64,000 nucleotides of DNA from Mucilaginibacter aquariorum (GTDB lineage Bacteria > Bacteroidota > Bacteroidia > Sphingobacteriales > Sphingobacteriaceae). Location: the NCBI RefSeq assembly GCF_024498135.1, contig NZ_JANHOH010000001.1, positions 1,116,001 to 1,180,000 on the forward strand, read 5' to 3'. Of this stretch, positions 1-8,179 are shown in pieces (within the stretch, counting starts at the first letter, position 1; the number at the start of each line of letters is the position of its first letter). The notes under the pieces are model-generated. The model did not search any database and was not told the origin of the DNA. It worked only from the letters and a program-made list of their open reading frames with translations. The position numbers and the translations under genes are program-made.

Positions 1-950
1 TTCGCCGCTCGGCAATGATCTTTGGTGTCCTTACCGGCATCGGCCTGATCATTTTGATACGACTGCTCAATCCCTATATATATGATAAAGAGACCGTTGA
101 GAGTCTTACCACTGTCCCTATATTAGGGGTTATCAGAAAGTTCCCGGAAAAAATAGATGAAGACAATTCTCAGATACTGGCGATAAGTAAACCAAAAACC
201 ATGTTTGCGGAATCGGTGAGGTCCGTACGTACCAATTTAAATTTTCTTGCGTCAGAAAAGACCAGTAAAGTCATCTGCATAACATCCGAAATAGCCGGCG
301 AAGGAAAATCATTTGTGGCTGTTAACCTGTCCAGTACCTTATCGTTAATAGATAAAAAAGTAATACTGATAGGTGGCGACCTGCGCCGCTCCAAACTTCA
401 TAAAACGTTTAAGAAAGCAAATGACACCGGCTTAAGCACCTACCTTTCCCGTCAATCCGCATTAGAAGACATCTTATTAAAAACTGAACAGGGAAACCTG
501 GATCTCATTACTTCGGGGCCCGTTCCCCCGAACCCGTCAGAGCTTTTGCATAGCGAACGAATGACCGAACTCATAAAAGAACTGAGAACAAGGTATGATG
601 TAATCATGATCGATACTGCGCCAATTGGGTTGGTATCAGATGCTATACCCCTTATACGGGTGAGCGATATCAACATATTTGTGATACGATCCGGAAAATC
701 TAAATATTATGCGGCGACCATACCGCAGCGGATAGCCCAGGAATATCATCTGGATAATACGGTTATCGTACTAAATGCCTTTGCCGAAGACCTTTTGCAT
801 TCCAGGTATTATACAACCCGGTTTACCGGCGAAAGCTATGGGACACGGTATTATTATTATTCAGATTACAGCGGCTATGAAAGCTCCGGCTATTATGTGG
901 ACAATGACAAAAAGAAGTGGTGGGATTTTAGACGATGGTTCAAAAATTAA
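1..950 (+). CDS. Wzc-type polysaccharide co-polymerase / tyrosine autokinase, C-terminal part (5' truncated by window edge)
   Basis: The reading frame is open from base 3, so the first ATG at 15 is internal and the gene begins outside the window. A transmembrane helix covers residues 1-18 counted from that ATG. A BY-kinase domain follows, with Walker A (GEGKS, about residues 95-99), Walker A' (GGDLRR, about 120) and Walker B (IMIDTAP). The tail after about residue 255 is very rich in Tyr, as expected for the autophosphorylated tail of Wzc/CapB kinases. The family controls chain length and assembly of exported polysaccharide at the inner membrane. It lies 11 bp before the antiterminator gene and opens the polysaccharide locus. 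The Wzz-like periplasmic part must lie upstream. Confidence 0.88.
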   Translation, partial: RRSAMIFGVLTGIGLIILIRLLNPYIYDKETVESLTTVPILGVIRKFPEKIDEDNSQILAISKPKTMFAESVRSVRTNLNFLASEKTSKVICITSEIAGEGKSFVAVNLSSTLSLIDKKVILIGGDLRRSKLHKTFKKANDTGLSTYLSRQSALEDILLKTEQGNLDLITSGPVPPNPSELLHSERMTELIKELRTRYDVIMIDTAPIGLVSDAIPLIRVSDINIFVIRSGKSKYYAATIPQRIAQEYHLDNTVIVLNAFAEDLLHSRYYTTRFTGESYGTRYYYYSDYSGYESSGYYVDNDKKKWWDFRRWFKN

Positions 951-961
951 GTTTTTAGCGT

Positions 962-1477
962 ATGGACTTAAAAGTAAGCGATAGTAATCTGAAGTGGTAC
1001 CCTGTTTACACCCAACCACGTGCAGAAAAAAAGGCATACAGCGCTTTAATAAGTAAGGGTATTGAGGCCTACCTGCCCCTCCACCGCCGTTTAAAGCAAT
1101 GGAGCGACCGAAAAAAATGGGTGGAAGAGCCGCTTATCAGCTCCTATCTGTTTGTGCGTATTGCAGATCATGCCCAAACAGAGGTATTAATGACCAAAGG
1201 GATCGCCCGCTTTATATATTTTTCGGGCAAGATCACCGCAATGCCCGACAGGCAGATAAATGAACTTAAATTATTAATGGCAAGCGCTTTGGATATGGAA
1301 GTAACCGAAGAAGATTTACAGCCGGGAGAAAAAATAAAAATCAAAGCAGGCCCTTTAAAAGGTATTACCGGCGAAATAATAGCTTATCGTTCGCAAAAAC
1401 AGCTATTGTTACGATTAGAAAACCTTGGCTGCTCAATCATCGTAAACGTTGCAGCATCATTAATTAACAGGCTTTAA
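962..1477 (+). CDS. UpxY/RfaH-like NusG paralogue, transcription antiterminator
   Basis: The 171-residue protein has the two-domain NusG layout. An N-terminal NGN domain starts at WYPVYTQPRAEKKA, and a C-terminal KOW segment lies around residues 119-140 (PGEKIKIKAGPLKGITGEI). Specialised NusG paralogues of this size (UpxY in Bacteroides, LoaP, RfaH) load on RNA polymerase and let it read long polysaccharide operons. Its place just before about 34 kb of tightly packed same-strand genes fits that role. The housekeeping nusG normally sits with secE and ribosomal genes, which are absent here. Which sequence recruits it cannot be read from the window. Confidence 0.85.
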   Translation: MDLKVSDSNLKWYPVYTQPRAEKKAYSALISKGIEAYLPLHRRLKQWSDRKKWVEEPLISSYLFVRIADHAQTEVLMTKGIARFIYFSGKITAMPDRQINELKLLMASALDMEVTEEDLQPGEKIKIKAGPLKGITGEIIAYRSQKQLLLRLENLGCSIIVNVAASLINRL

Positions 1478-1504
1478 ATAACATAAATCAATATGTTATT
1501 TAAA
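1473..1504 (+). promoter_or_regulatory. AT-rich perfect hairpin after the antiterminator gene
   Basis: Two perfect 13-base arms (1473-1485 and 1492-1504) flank a 6-base loop and overlap the stop codon of the NusG-like gene. The hairpin is AT-rich and no clear T-run follows on the plus strand. It could be a weak terminator or pause site, an attenuator for the asnB-led operon, or an operator. It is the only strong structure in the 97-bp gap before asnB. Confidence 0.45.
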
Positions 1505-1574
1505 ATATTGATAATAAATAAGTTACATAATTAAACTGTGACTTACGGGGCGAAGCTATATACTATAGGATACA

Positions 1575-3356
1575 ATGTGCAGGATAGCAGGACTGGTTAC
1601 AAACCGGTTACGGGGAGATGAAGTTAAAAGAGTAGTAAATGTAATGTGCCATACATTACAGCATGGCGGGCCGGATGATGCCGGCTTATACTGCAATGCA
1701 GATACCCGGGTCGTATTTGGGCATCGCCGGCTTTCTATTATTGACCTTAGCGCCAATGGCCACCAACCCATGGCCGATGCCGAACTGAAAGCATGGATAA
1801 CTTTTAATGGCGAACTATATAACTACCGGGAATTAAAAACAGAACTGCAGCAGTTGGGTGCCGCATTTCATACCGGCACCGATACTGAAGTAATCATACA
1901 AGCCTATTTACATTGGGGCACAAGCTCGTTTGATAAATTAAGGGGCATGTTTGCTTTTGCGTTGTATGATACCATTACTGAGGCGGTTTACCTGGTACGT
2001 GATACCACCGGCATTAAGCCGTTATATTACTATGCAGAGGACGGGCAGCTATCTTTCGCGTCGGAGATACGGGCATTTAAAGCAGCAGGTATTGCCACTG
2101 CAGAAGACACAAGGTGGCCGGTTTGGTTGTTGGCATTTGGGCATATCCCCGAACCATACACGACTTTAAAAAATGTGCTAAGCGTCCCTAAAGGGTATTT
2201 TTTATGCTGGAATAAAAATGGCGCTTACACTATAACAAGTTATAACCGGGCAACGGCAGGTAATTACATCACTGATATACAAACCGCACAGGCGGGTATA
2301 TCACAGCACCTTAAAACCGCAATAAGCAGGCAGTTAATTGCCGATGCACCTATCGGTGTTTTTTTAAGCGGCGGTATCGATTCAAGTTTGCTTGCTTTAC
2401 TGGCCAATGAAGAAAGAAAACAGCTTAAAACCATCTCCATACTTTTTAATGAGAAAGAGTATGACGAGCGGAAGTATCAAAACGCGGTTTTAGATAAGCT
2501 TAGCGGCGAAAACTTTACCCACCTGGTAAAGCAGCAAGATTTTGAAGAACATTTCCCGCAGATACTACGCGCTATGGATATGCCAACAACCGATGGTATT
2601 AATACATGGTTTATTAGTAAGTACGCACACGAAGATGGTTTAAAAACAGTACTATCAGGTGTTGGCGCCGATGAACTATTTGGCGGATACCCCTCCTTTA
2701 GCAGGATAAAGTACATGGGCTACCTTAAAATGTTACCGCCCGCCCTTTTTTCGGCATCAAAAATATTCAGTGCAAGTCGTTACAAAAAGCTGGCATACCT
2801 GGCGCATAATAATTCAATAGCCAATTATTTGTTTCTGCGCGGGTTGTATGCGCCGGCCGATATTGCGCTATTAATTGATATGGATACAACCGAGGTAAAC
2901 AATATACTTTTCAATACCATTACAACACCTGATTTAGGGGCGCATAACAAATCACAGGCTGCCTGGCTGGAAACAAACCTGTATATGCAAAACCAATTGC
3001 TGCATGATACAGATATCATGAGCATGAGCCATGGTTTAGAGGTTAGGGTACCCTTTTTAGATGAAGATCTGCAGCAATATGTATCGCAGATAGACCCGGC
3101 TATAAGATTTGATAATCATCAGCCAAAAAAAATATTGATAGATACCTTTAAGGAGCTTTTACCAGAAACTGTATGGAACCGGCCCAAAATGGGCTTTAGT
3201 TTCCCACTACAGCAATGGATGGTCAATAATAGCGCCATTAGCGATGAAGAGTTGTATCGGGGCAAATCCGCTAAAGGGCTTATCAATAAATTTAACAAAG
3301 GGCAAATACATTGGTCAAGGGCGTTTGCTTTATACCAGATACAGGGGCATGTCTAA
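1575..3356 (+). CDS. asnB: Asparagine synthase (glutamine-hydrolysing) family amidotransferase
   Basis: This 593-residue protein is a full-length class II glutamine amidotransferase fused to an asparagine-synthetase domain. Met1-Cys2 supplies the N-terminal nucleophile (MCRIAG), and the PP-loop motif SGGIDSS lies near residue 265. The family moves ammonia from glutamine to a carboxylate activated by AMP. In polysaccharide loci such enzymes often amidate uronic acid residues rather than make free asparagine. That role is inferred here from context alone. The ATG at 1575 is required because Cys2 must become the N-terminus. The gene follows a 97-bp gap and may be the first gene of the long operon. 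Confidence 0.88.
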   Translation: MCRIAGLVTNRLRGDEVKRVVNVMCHTLQHGGPDDAGLYCNADTRVVFGHRRLSIIDLSANGHQPMADAELKAWITFNGELYNYRELKTELQQLGAAFHTGTDTEVIIQAYLHWGTSSFDKLRGMFAFALYDTITEAVYLVRDTTGIKPLYYYAEDGQLSFASEIRAFKAAGIATAEDTRWPVWLLAFGHIPEPYTTLKNVLSVPKGYFLCWNKNGAYTITSYNRATAGNYITDIQTAQAGISQHLKTAISRQLIADAPIGVFLSGGIDSSLLALLANEERKQLKTISILFNEKEYDERKYQNAVLDKLSGENFTHLVKQQDFEEHFPQILRAMDMPTTDGINTWFISKYAHEDGLKTVLSGVGADELFGGYPSFSRIKYMGYLKMLPPALFSASKIFSASRYKKLAYLAHNNSIANYLFLRGLYAPADIALLIDMDTTEVNNILFNTITTPDLGAHNKSQAAWLETNLYMQNQLLHDTDIMSMSHGLEVRVPFLDEDLQQYVSQIDPAIRFDNHQPKKILIDTFKELLPETVWNRPKMGFSFPLQQWMVNNSAISDEELYRGKSAKGLINKFNKGQIHWSRAFALYQIQGHV

Positions 3357-4470
3357 AAAAATAACCCTCTTCTCGTTACAAACATTCAGCACAACCGGCG
3401 GCATCCAAAAAATGACCCGCACGCTTGCGCACTCGCTTAATAATATCTGCCTTAAAAATAACTGGGAATTTAAACTTGCATCGTTATATGATGCAGATAG
3501 CGACATAATGCCCCAGTACCTGCCGCACAAAAATTTCAAGGGGTTTAACAATCACCGGATAGCTTTTATGCTTAGCAATATATTCGCAGCAAAAAAGCCC
3601 GACATAATAATACTAAGCCACATTAACCTGGCGCTTGTTGGCTTATTAATTAAACTGATCAGCCCCAAAACAAAAATTTGGTTAATAGCACACGGTATAG
3701 AAGTTTGGCGGCCTCTATCGTTTCATAAAAGGTTGCTTTTAAAAAGGTGCAGTAAAATAATTTGTGTAAGTAGCTTTACAAAAGCCCAAATGTATAGCTG
3801 GCATAAAACAGATCAGGATAAATGTATCGTTTTAAACAATGCGCTTGATCCGTTTATGACACTGCCGGCAAATTTTGTAAAACCAGCATATCTGTCAGAC
3901 CGTTATGGGCTAACCGGTGCCGGCCCCGTCATATTTACCTTAACGCGCCTGGCATCAACCGAGCTTTACAAGGGGCACGATCGGGTGATAAAAGCTATTG
4001 CTAAACTGAAGCCAAGGTTTCCGGGAATTAAATACATTCTGGCCGGTAAATACGACGAAAAAGAAGGGATTCGGGTAAAACAGCTTATCGCGGATGTTGG
4101 CGTAACCCGGCAGGTGATATTAACCGGGTTTATTAAAGAAGAGGAACTTCCCGACCATTTTTTAACTGCTGATGTATTTGTACTCCCCAGTAAAAAAGAA
4201 GGCTTTGGCATCGTATTTATTGAAGCGCTTGCCTGCGGGCTGCCTGTTATATGCGGCAATGCCGACGGCAGCATTGATGCTATACGCAACGGCGAGTTGG
4301 GCACCGCCATCAATACGGACGATGATAACGCATTAGAAGATTGCATTGCCCGGCACTTAACCCTGCCGGTAACGTTAGCAAAGCGTAAGCTTTTAAAAGA
4401 TAAATGCCTGCAGTATTTCAACGAACAAACTTATATTAATACCCTGCAAAAAATGCTGACCAATGACTGA
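3349..4470 (+). CDS. Glycosyltransferase family 4 (GT-B)
   Basis: The protein has about 373 residues when started at the ATG at 3349, which overlaps the asnB stop by 8 bp; the frame itself is open further upstream. The start reads MSKKITLFSLQTFSTTGG, a usual first beta-strand and glycine loop of a GT-B enzyme. Near the C-terminus the segment KEGFGIVFIEALACG holds the E-x7-E motif that binds the nucleotide-sugar donor in GT4 enzymes. It probably acts on the cytoplasmic face on a lipid-linked glycan. Donor and acceptor cannot be predicted. Confidence 0.87.
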   Translation: MSKKITLFSLQTFSTTGGIQKMTRTLAHSLNNICLKNNWEFKLASLYDADSDIMPQYLPHKNFKGFNNHRIAFMLSNIFAAKKPDIIILSHINLALVGLLIKLISPKTKIWLIAHGIEVWRPLSFHKRLLLKRCSKIICVSSFTKAQMYSWHKTDQDKCIVLNNALDPFMTLPANFVKPAYLSDRYGLTGAGPVIFTLTRLASTELYKGHDRVIKAIAKLKPRFPGIKYILAGKYDEKEGIRVKQLIADVGVTRQVILTGFIKEEELPDHFLTADVFVLPSKKEGFGIVFIEALACGLPVICGNADGSIDAIRNGELGTAINTDDDNALEDCIARHLTLPVTLAKRKLLKDKCLQYFNEQTYINTLQKMLTND

Positions 4471-5323
4471 GCCGGAGGATTACTGGGACCTGGAGATCAA
4501 ATCAAGCGGCAGCCTGTTTGATCTAAAACTCAAAGATGTCTGGCAATACCGCGACCTGCTGTTGCTGCTGGTACGCCGCGATTTTGTCTCATTTTACAAG
4601 CAAACCTTACTTGGCCCCTTATGGTTTTTTGTACAGCCCGTTATCACCATAATGGTTTACAATTTAATATTCAGTAACCTGGCCGGTATAAAAACAGACG
4701 GGATACCCGGACCGCTTTTTTACCTGGCAGGCACCATTATATGGAACTACTTTGCCGACTGCCTAACAAAAACATCAACTGTTTTTAAGGATAATTCGGC
4801 CATGCTGGGTAAGGTTTACTTCCCCCGGCTGATCATGCCCCTTAGTGTTGTTTTCTCTAATCTTATCAGATTTGGGGTACAATTTATATTGTTTATCATG
4901 TTGCTGCTTTACTACCTATTAGCAGGTTACCCCATTGCACCTAACGCCTGCCTGTTATTATTCCCGGTACTGATACTAATGATAGCAGCGCTTGGTTTGG
5001 GTTTTGGAATGATAATATCGGCCGCTACCACTAAATACCGCGACCTGGCATTCGTCGTATCGTTTGGCGTGCCACTACTGATGTATACCACTACGGTTAT
5101 TTACCCACTATCTGAAGTTGTTAAGAAATACGACAACTATTCCTGGCTTATCAAATTCAATCCGCTTACCGCAGTAATTGAAACCTGCAGGTTTGGCTTT
5201 TTAGGCAAAGGCAGCTTTAGCTGGGATCTGCTGTTGTATAGCGGCATATTTACCCTGGTAATTCTCTTTACCGGCGTAATCGTTTTTAATAAGGTTGAAA
5301 AAACATTTGTTGATACCGTATAA
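4463..5323 (+). CDS. ABC-2 type polysaccharide exporter permease (Wzm-like)
   Basis: The protein has 286 residues with about six hydrophobic segments. The conserved early motif around LLGPLWFFVQPVITIMVYN is typical of ABC-2 permeases of O-antigen, teichoic acid and capsule exporters (Wzm/TagG/KpsM). It overlaps the preceding glycosyltransferase by 8 bp, and its stop overlaps the ATG of the ATPase gene by 1 bp. The pair should move a finished lipid-linked glycan across the inner membrane. Confidence 0.9.
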   Translation: MTEPEDYWDLEIKSSGSLFDLKLKDVWQYRDLLLLLVRRDFVSFYKQTLLGPLWFFVQPVITIMVYNLIFSNLAGIKTDGIPGPLFYLAGTIIWNYFADCLTKTSTVFKDNSAMLGKVYFPRLIMPLSVVFSNLIRFGVQFILFIMLLLYYLLAGYPIAPNACLLLFPVLILMIAALGLGFGMIISAATTKYRDLAFVVSFGVPLLMYTTTVIYPLSEVVKKYDNYSWLIKFNPLTAVIETCRFGFLGKGSFSWDLLLYSGIFTLVILFTGVIVFNKVEKTFVDTV

Positions 5324-6588
5324 TGGGTAAAGTTATAAAAGTTGAGAATTTATCTAAAGCTTATCAGTTAGGCGATTTTGGTACCGGTACTATCTCCAGG
5401 GACCTGGAGCGGTATTGGGCGCGCTTTAGAGGCAAAGAAGACCCTTTTCTGAAAATTGGCGAAATAAACGACCGCACCTCAAAAGGCGCGAGCGATATCG
5501 TATGGAGCCTGAAGGATATCAATTTTGATATTGAACAAAGTGATGCCGTTGGTATAATTGGCCGCAACGGTGCCGGTAAAAGCACCTTGTTAAAAATTCT
5601 AAGCCGGGTGACCTCCCCCACTTCCGGCTCCGTGAAAATCAAAGGCCGCATCGCCAGCCTACTGGAGGTCGGCACAGGTTTCCATCCCGAGCTGACGGGC
5701 GGCGAAAATATCTATCTGAACGGCGCCATACTGGGTATGCGGAAAGCCGAAATCAAGCGTAAGTTTGATGAAATAGTAAATTTTGCAGGTGTAGAACGCT
5801 ATATCGATACCCCTGTAAAACGTTATTCCTCGGGTATGTATGTACGCCTGGCCTTTGCGGTTGCGGCGCACCTGGAGTCGGAAATATTGATCGTGGATGA
5901 GGTGCTTGCCGTGGGCGATGCGGAGTTCCAGAAGAAATGCCTGGGTAAAATGGGCGATGTAAGTAAAAGCGAAGGGCGTACCGTTTTGTTTGTCAGCCAT
6001 AATATGGCCGCCGTGAAAACACTTTGCAACCGTGCCATTGTGCTGGCAAACGGACAATTGGCGTATGACAACAAACAGCTTGAGGCGGTAAGCTTTTACC
6101 AGGCAAATAACAACACAAAATCCAGCTTTGAACACACCGGCAATATGGAAGATGCCCCCGGGAACCAGCATATCCGTGTTTTGAAATTTATTATAAGGTC
6201 GCTTGAAGGTGAAAGTATCTCCATTTCAAGCGGGCTCAGTTTCGAGATCACTTTCTTTAATCAAAAGGCAGGCATCAACCTCGATTCAACTTTCGAACTA
6301 AAAAACAGTGACGAGATCCCCGTTTTCCATAACGGCGCCTTAATATCAACCAATAATGATTCAAAAAGAGGTTTATATACGGTTAAAGGCATCATTCCCG
6401 CTTATCTGTTAAATGCGGGTAATTATACATTTAAGCTGATATTTGGCGAAAACCAGCGTTATTTACTTTATGGTGCGGATGATTTTATCGGATTTGAAGT
6501 TGAAAACGAAACCAAAGGCAGTAACAGCCATTTAGCCCCGGGCGTCATATGCCCAAAACTTGATTATACCGTTAGCTACCACGAATAA
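5323..6588 (+). CDS. ABC transporter ATPase with C-terminal glycan-binding domain (Wzt-like)
   Basis: The 421-residue protein has an ABC domain with Walker A (GRNGAGKST), a signature motif (YSSGMYVRLAFA) and Walker B (LIVDEVLAVGD). About 150 extra residues at the C-terminus form a predicted beta-rich domain. In Wzt proteins this extension recognises the terminal modification of the glycan before export. It forms the exporter with the permease directly upstream. The extra domain suggests the chain carries a specific cap or side group, possibly made by the modification genes that follow. Confidence 0.9.
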   Translation: MGKVIKVENLSKAYQLGDFGTGTISRDLERYWARFRGKEDPFLKIGEINDRTSKGASDIVWSLKDINFDIEQSDAVGIIGRNGAGKSTLLKILSRVTSPTSGSVKIKGRIASLLEVGTGFHPELTGGENIYLNGAILGMRKAEIKRKFDEIVNFAGVERYIDTPVKRYSSGMYVRLAFAVAAHLESEILIVDEVLAVGDAEFQKKCLGKMGDVSKSEGRTVLFVSHNMAAVKTLCNRAIVLANGQLAYDNKQLEAVSFYQANNNTKSSFEHTGNMEDAPGNQHIRVLKFIIRSLEGESISISSGLSFEITFFNQKAGINLDSTFELKNSDEIPVFHNGALISTNNDSKRGLYTVKGIIPAYLLNAGNYTFKLIFGENQRYLLYGADDFIGFEVENETKGSNSHLAPGVICPKLDYTVSYHE

Positions 6589-6591
6589 ATA

Positions 6592-6993
6592 ATGATACCG
6601 CACATAATAAAACTGCCCAAATTTTTAGATGACAGGGGTAATCTTTCGTTCATTGAAGAGCATAACCACATTCCTTTTAAAATTGAAAGGGCCTATTGGA
6701 TCTACGATGTACCGGGCGGTGAACGCCGTGGCGGACATGCATACAGCAACCTGCAGGAATTTATCGTCGCGCTAAGCGGCAGCTTCGATGTGATACTGCA
6801 TGACGGTAACGAGGAACTGCGCTTCAGCCTTAACCGCTCCTATTACGGGTTGTATGTGCCGCCGATGATCTGGCGCGAAATAGACAATTTCTCCACTAAC
6901 GCGCTGTCACTGATACTGGCGGACGATAAGTACGATGAATCGGCGTATATCAGGGACTTTAATGAATTTAAAAAAATAAAAAATGCCGGATAA
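6592..6993 (+). CDS. dTDP-4-oxo-6-deoxy-glucose ketoisomerase-like protein (FdtA/QdtA/WxcM cupin), copy 1
   Basis: The 133-residue protein is one cupin domain. Its pattern includes FLDDRGNLSFIEE, WIYDVPGGERRGGHA and EFIVALSGSFDV. FdtA, QdtA and WxcM-type enzymes shift the 4-keto group of dTDP-4-keto-6-deoxyglucose to C3 on the way to 3-amino-3,6-dideoxyhexoses. The two conserved histidine positions of the family are partly visible (RGGHA). The ATG is 3 bp after the wzt-like stop. The next gene is a clear paralogue, so one copy may make the galacto and the other the gluco product, or one may have another role. Confidence 0.82.
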   Translation: MIPHIIKLPKFLDDRGNLSFIEEHNHIPFKIERAYWIYDVPGGERRGGHAYSNLQEFIVALSGSFDVILHDGNEELRFSLNRSYYGLYVPPMIWREIDNFSTNALSLILADDKYDESAYIRDFNEFKKIKNAG

Positions 6994-7405
6994 AAGATCA
7001 ACTATTTTTGACTGCAACATTATCCCGTTACGCCGTATAAACAACAGGGCCGGTAATATCACGCCGGTCGAGAATAATGTTGACATACCTTTTGATGTAA
7101 AAAGGGTCTATTACCTGTACGATATCCCCGGTGGCGAATCAAGGGCGGCACACGGCCATAAACACCTTGAACAATTTATCGTGGCGGCAAGCGGTAGTTT
7201 TGACATCACCATTGATGACGGTACCGATAAAAAAACCGTACAGTTAAACCGGCCTTACTTTGGCTTACATATGCAGCCGGGTATCTGGCGCGATATTTCA
7301 AACTTTTCATCGGGAGCAATTTGCCTGGTACTGGCTTCGTTACCTTATAATGAGGCTGACTATATAAGAGACTACCAGGCTTTTAAAAAATACAAATCAC
7401 TGTAG
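6983..7405 (+). CDS. dTDP-4-oxo-6-deoxy-glucose ketoisomerase-like protein (FdtA/QdtA/WxcM cupin), copy 2
   Basis: The 140-residue protein is paralogous to the gene before it. It has the same order of motifs: RAGNITPVEN, YLYDIPGGESRAAHGH, QFIVAASGSFDI and a closing DYIRDYQAFKKY. It overlaps copy 1 by 11 bp. FdtA-type enzymes produce dTDP-3-keto-6-deoxyhexose for the aminotransferase, here probably the gene at 10993. Tandem copies this similar suggest duplication followed by change in stereochemistry or a two-enzyme complex. The sequence does not decide between these. Confidence 0.82.
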   Translation: MPDKRSTIFDCNIIPLRRINNRAGNITPVENNVDIPFDVKRVYYLYDIPGGESRAAHGHKHLEQFIVAASGSFDITIDDGTDKKTVQLNRPYFGLHMQPGIWRDISNFSSGAICLVLASLPYNEADYIRDYQAFKKYKSL

Positions 7406-7941
7406 TGCAATTTCCTGTTCACAAATACGGACTGATATTCAGACTTGTAGAAGAAAACGATGCTGCATTTATATTAAGTTTGAGGGCTGATCCGAAATTG
7501 TCAAAGCATTTATCGGCGACGGATAACGACCTTGATAAACAAATACGATGGATCAGGCAATACAAACAAAGAGAAGCCGAAGGCAGCGAATATTACTTTT
7601 TATATACTGACAGGCAAAACCAGCCTTTAGGCGTGTTCAGGCTATATAACATCGCCAATAAAACTGTAACATCGGGCAGTTGGCTTTCAAAACCGGGTAA
7701 CGATGAATTTACCCCTATAAAAGCAGATCTCTTTCTTACGTCGCTTATTTTTGAAAATCTTAAATTTGATAAATGCTTTATCGATGTAAGAAAAGACAAC
7801 AAAAAACTGGTCCGTTATCATAAAATGTTTTTTACCGTTATAAACGAAGACCATCAAAATATTTACATGTTTATGGATAAAGAAAGTTACCAGCATAAGC
7901 GTGAATTTTTAACAAGTATCATTGAGCCCCAAAAACAATAA
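7405..7941 (+). CDS. GNAT-family N-acyltransferase, probable amino-sugar acylase
   Basis: The 178-residue protein has the RimJ/RimL-type GNAT layout (start LIFRLVEENDAAFILSLRADP, then PLGVFRLYNI). The GTG start at 7405 overlaps the stop of the upstream gene by 1 bp, which suggests translational coupling. It stands between the ketoisomerases and an acyl-carrier protein. A likely role is transfer of an acyl group, from CoA or from the ACP, to the 3-amino group of a dTDP-amino-sugar. Known FdtC/QdtC enzymes for this step are usually hexapeptide proteins, so a GNAT here would be a different solution. Confidence 0.75.
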   Translation: MQFPVHKYGLIFRLVEENDAAFILSLRADPKLSKHLSATDNDLDKQIRWIRQYKQREAEGSEYYFLYTDRQNQPLGVFRLYNIANKTVTSGSWLSKPGNDEFTPIKADLFLTSLIFENLKFDKCFIDVRKDNKKLVRYHKMFFTVINEDHQNIYMFMDKESYQHKREFLTSIIEPQKQ

Positions 7942-7942
7942 T

Positions 7943-8179
7943 ATGAACATCGAAACATTTGTACAGGCGTTTGCCGAGCAGTTTGACGAAGTCCCGGCAG
8001 TATCATTTACCCCCAAAACCTTATTTAAAGAAAACGACGAATGGAGCTCGATGACAGCGTTATCGGTGATCGCCATGGTCGATGAGAATTACGGGGTGAG
8101 ACTTACCGGCGATGATGTGAGAAAATCGTCGACAGTTGAAGATATATACAATATTGTACTATCAAAAACCAACGCTTAA
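7943..8179 (+). CDS. Acyl carrier protein, locus-dedicated
   Basis: The 78-residue acidic protein has an ACP fold pattern: helix I ending near FDEV, then WSSMTALSVIAMVDENYGV, then the helix III region. Ser36 in the SSM segment sits where the DSL serine of ACPs carries phosphopantetheine. The frame is open 21 bp further upstream from a TTG, but the ATG at 7943, 1 bp after the GNAT stop, gives the normal ACP length. It is followed with no gap by a KAS III gene. It should carry the short acyl chain built by the neighbours, and is separate from the housekeeping ACP of fatty acid synthesis. Confidence 0.85.
   Translation: MNIETFVQAFAEQFDEVPAVSFTPKTLFKENDEWSSMTALSVIAMVDENYGVRLTGDDVRKSSTVEDIYNIVLSKTNA

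Noticed and set aside
360..400. Walker A' of the Wzc-like kinase reads GGDLRR rather than DxDLRR
   Set aside because: I recall a Gly at the first position (IGADLR/IGCDLR) in many Bacteroidota Wzc proteins, so it is unlikely to mean loss of activity.
5659..6171. Minus-strand ORF of 170 residues inside the Wzt-like gene
   Set aside because: It lies fully over a gene with clear ABC motifs and its product has no family-like pattern; it is a shadow frame.
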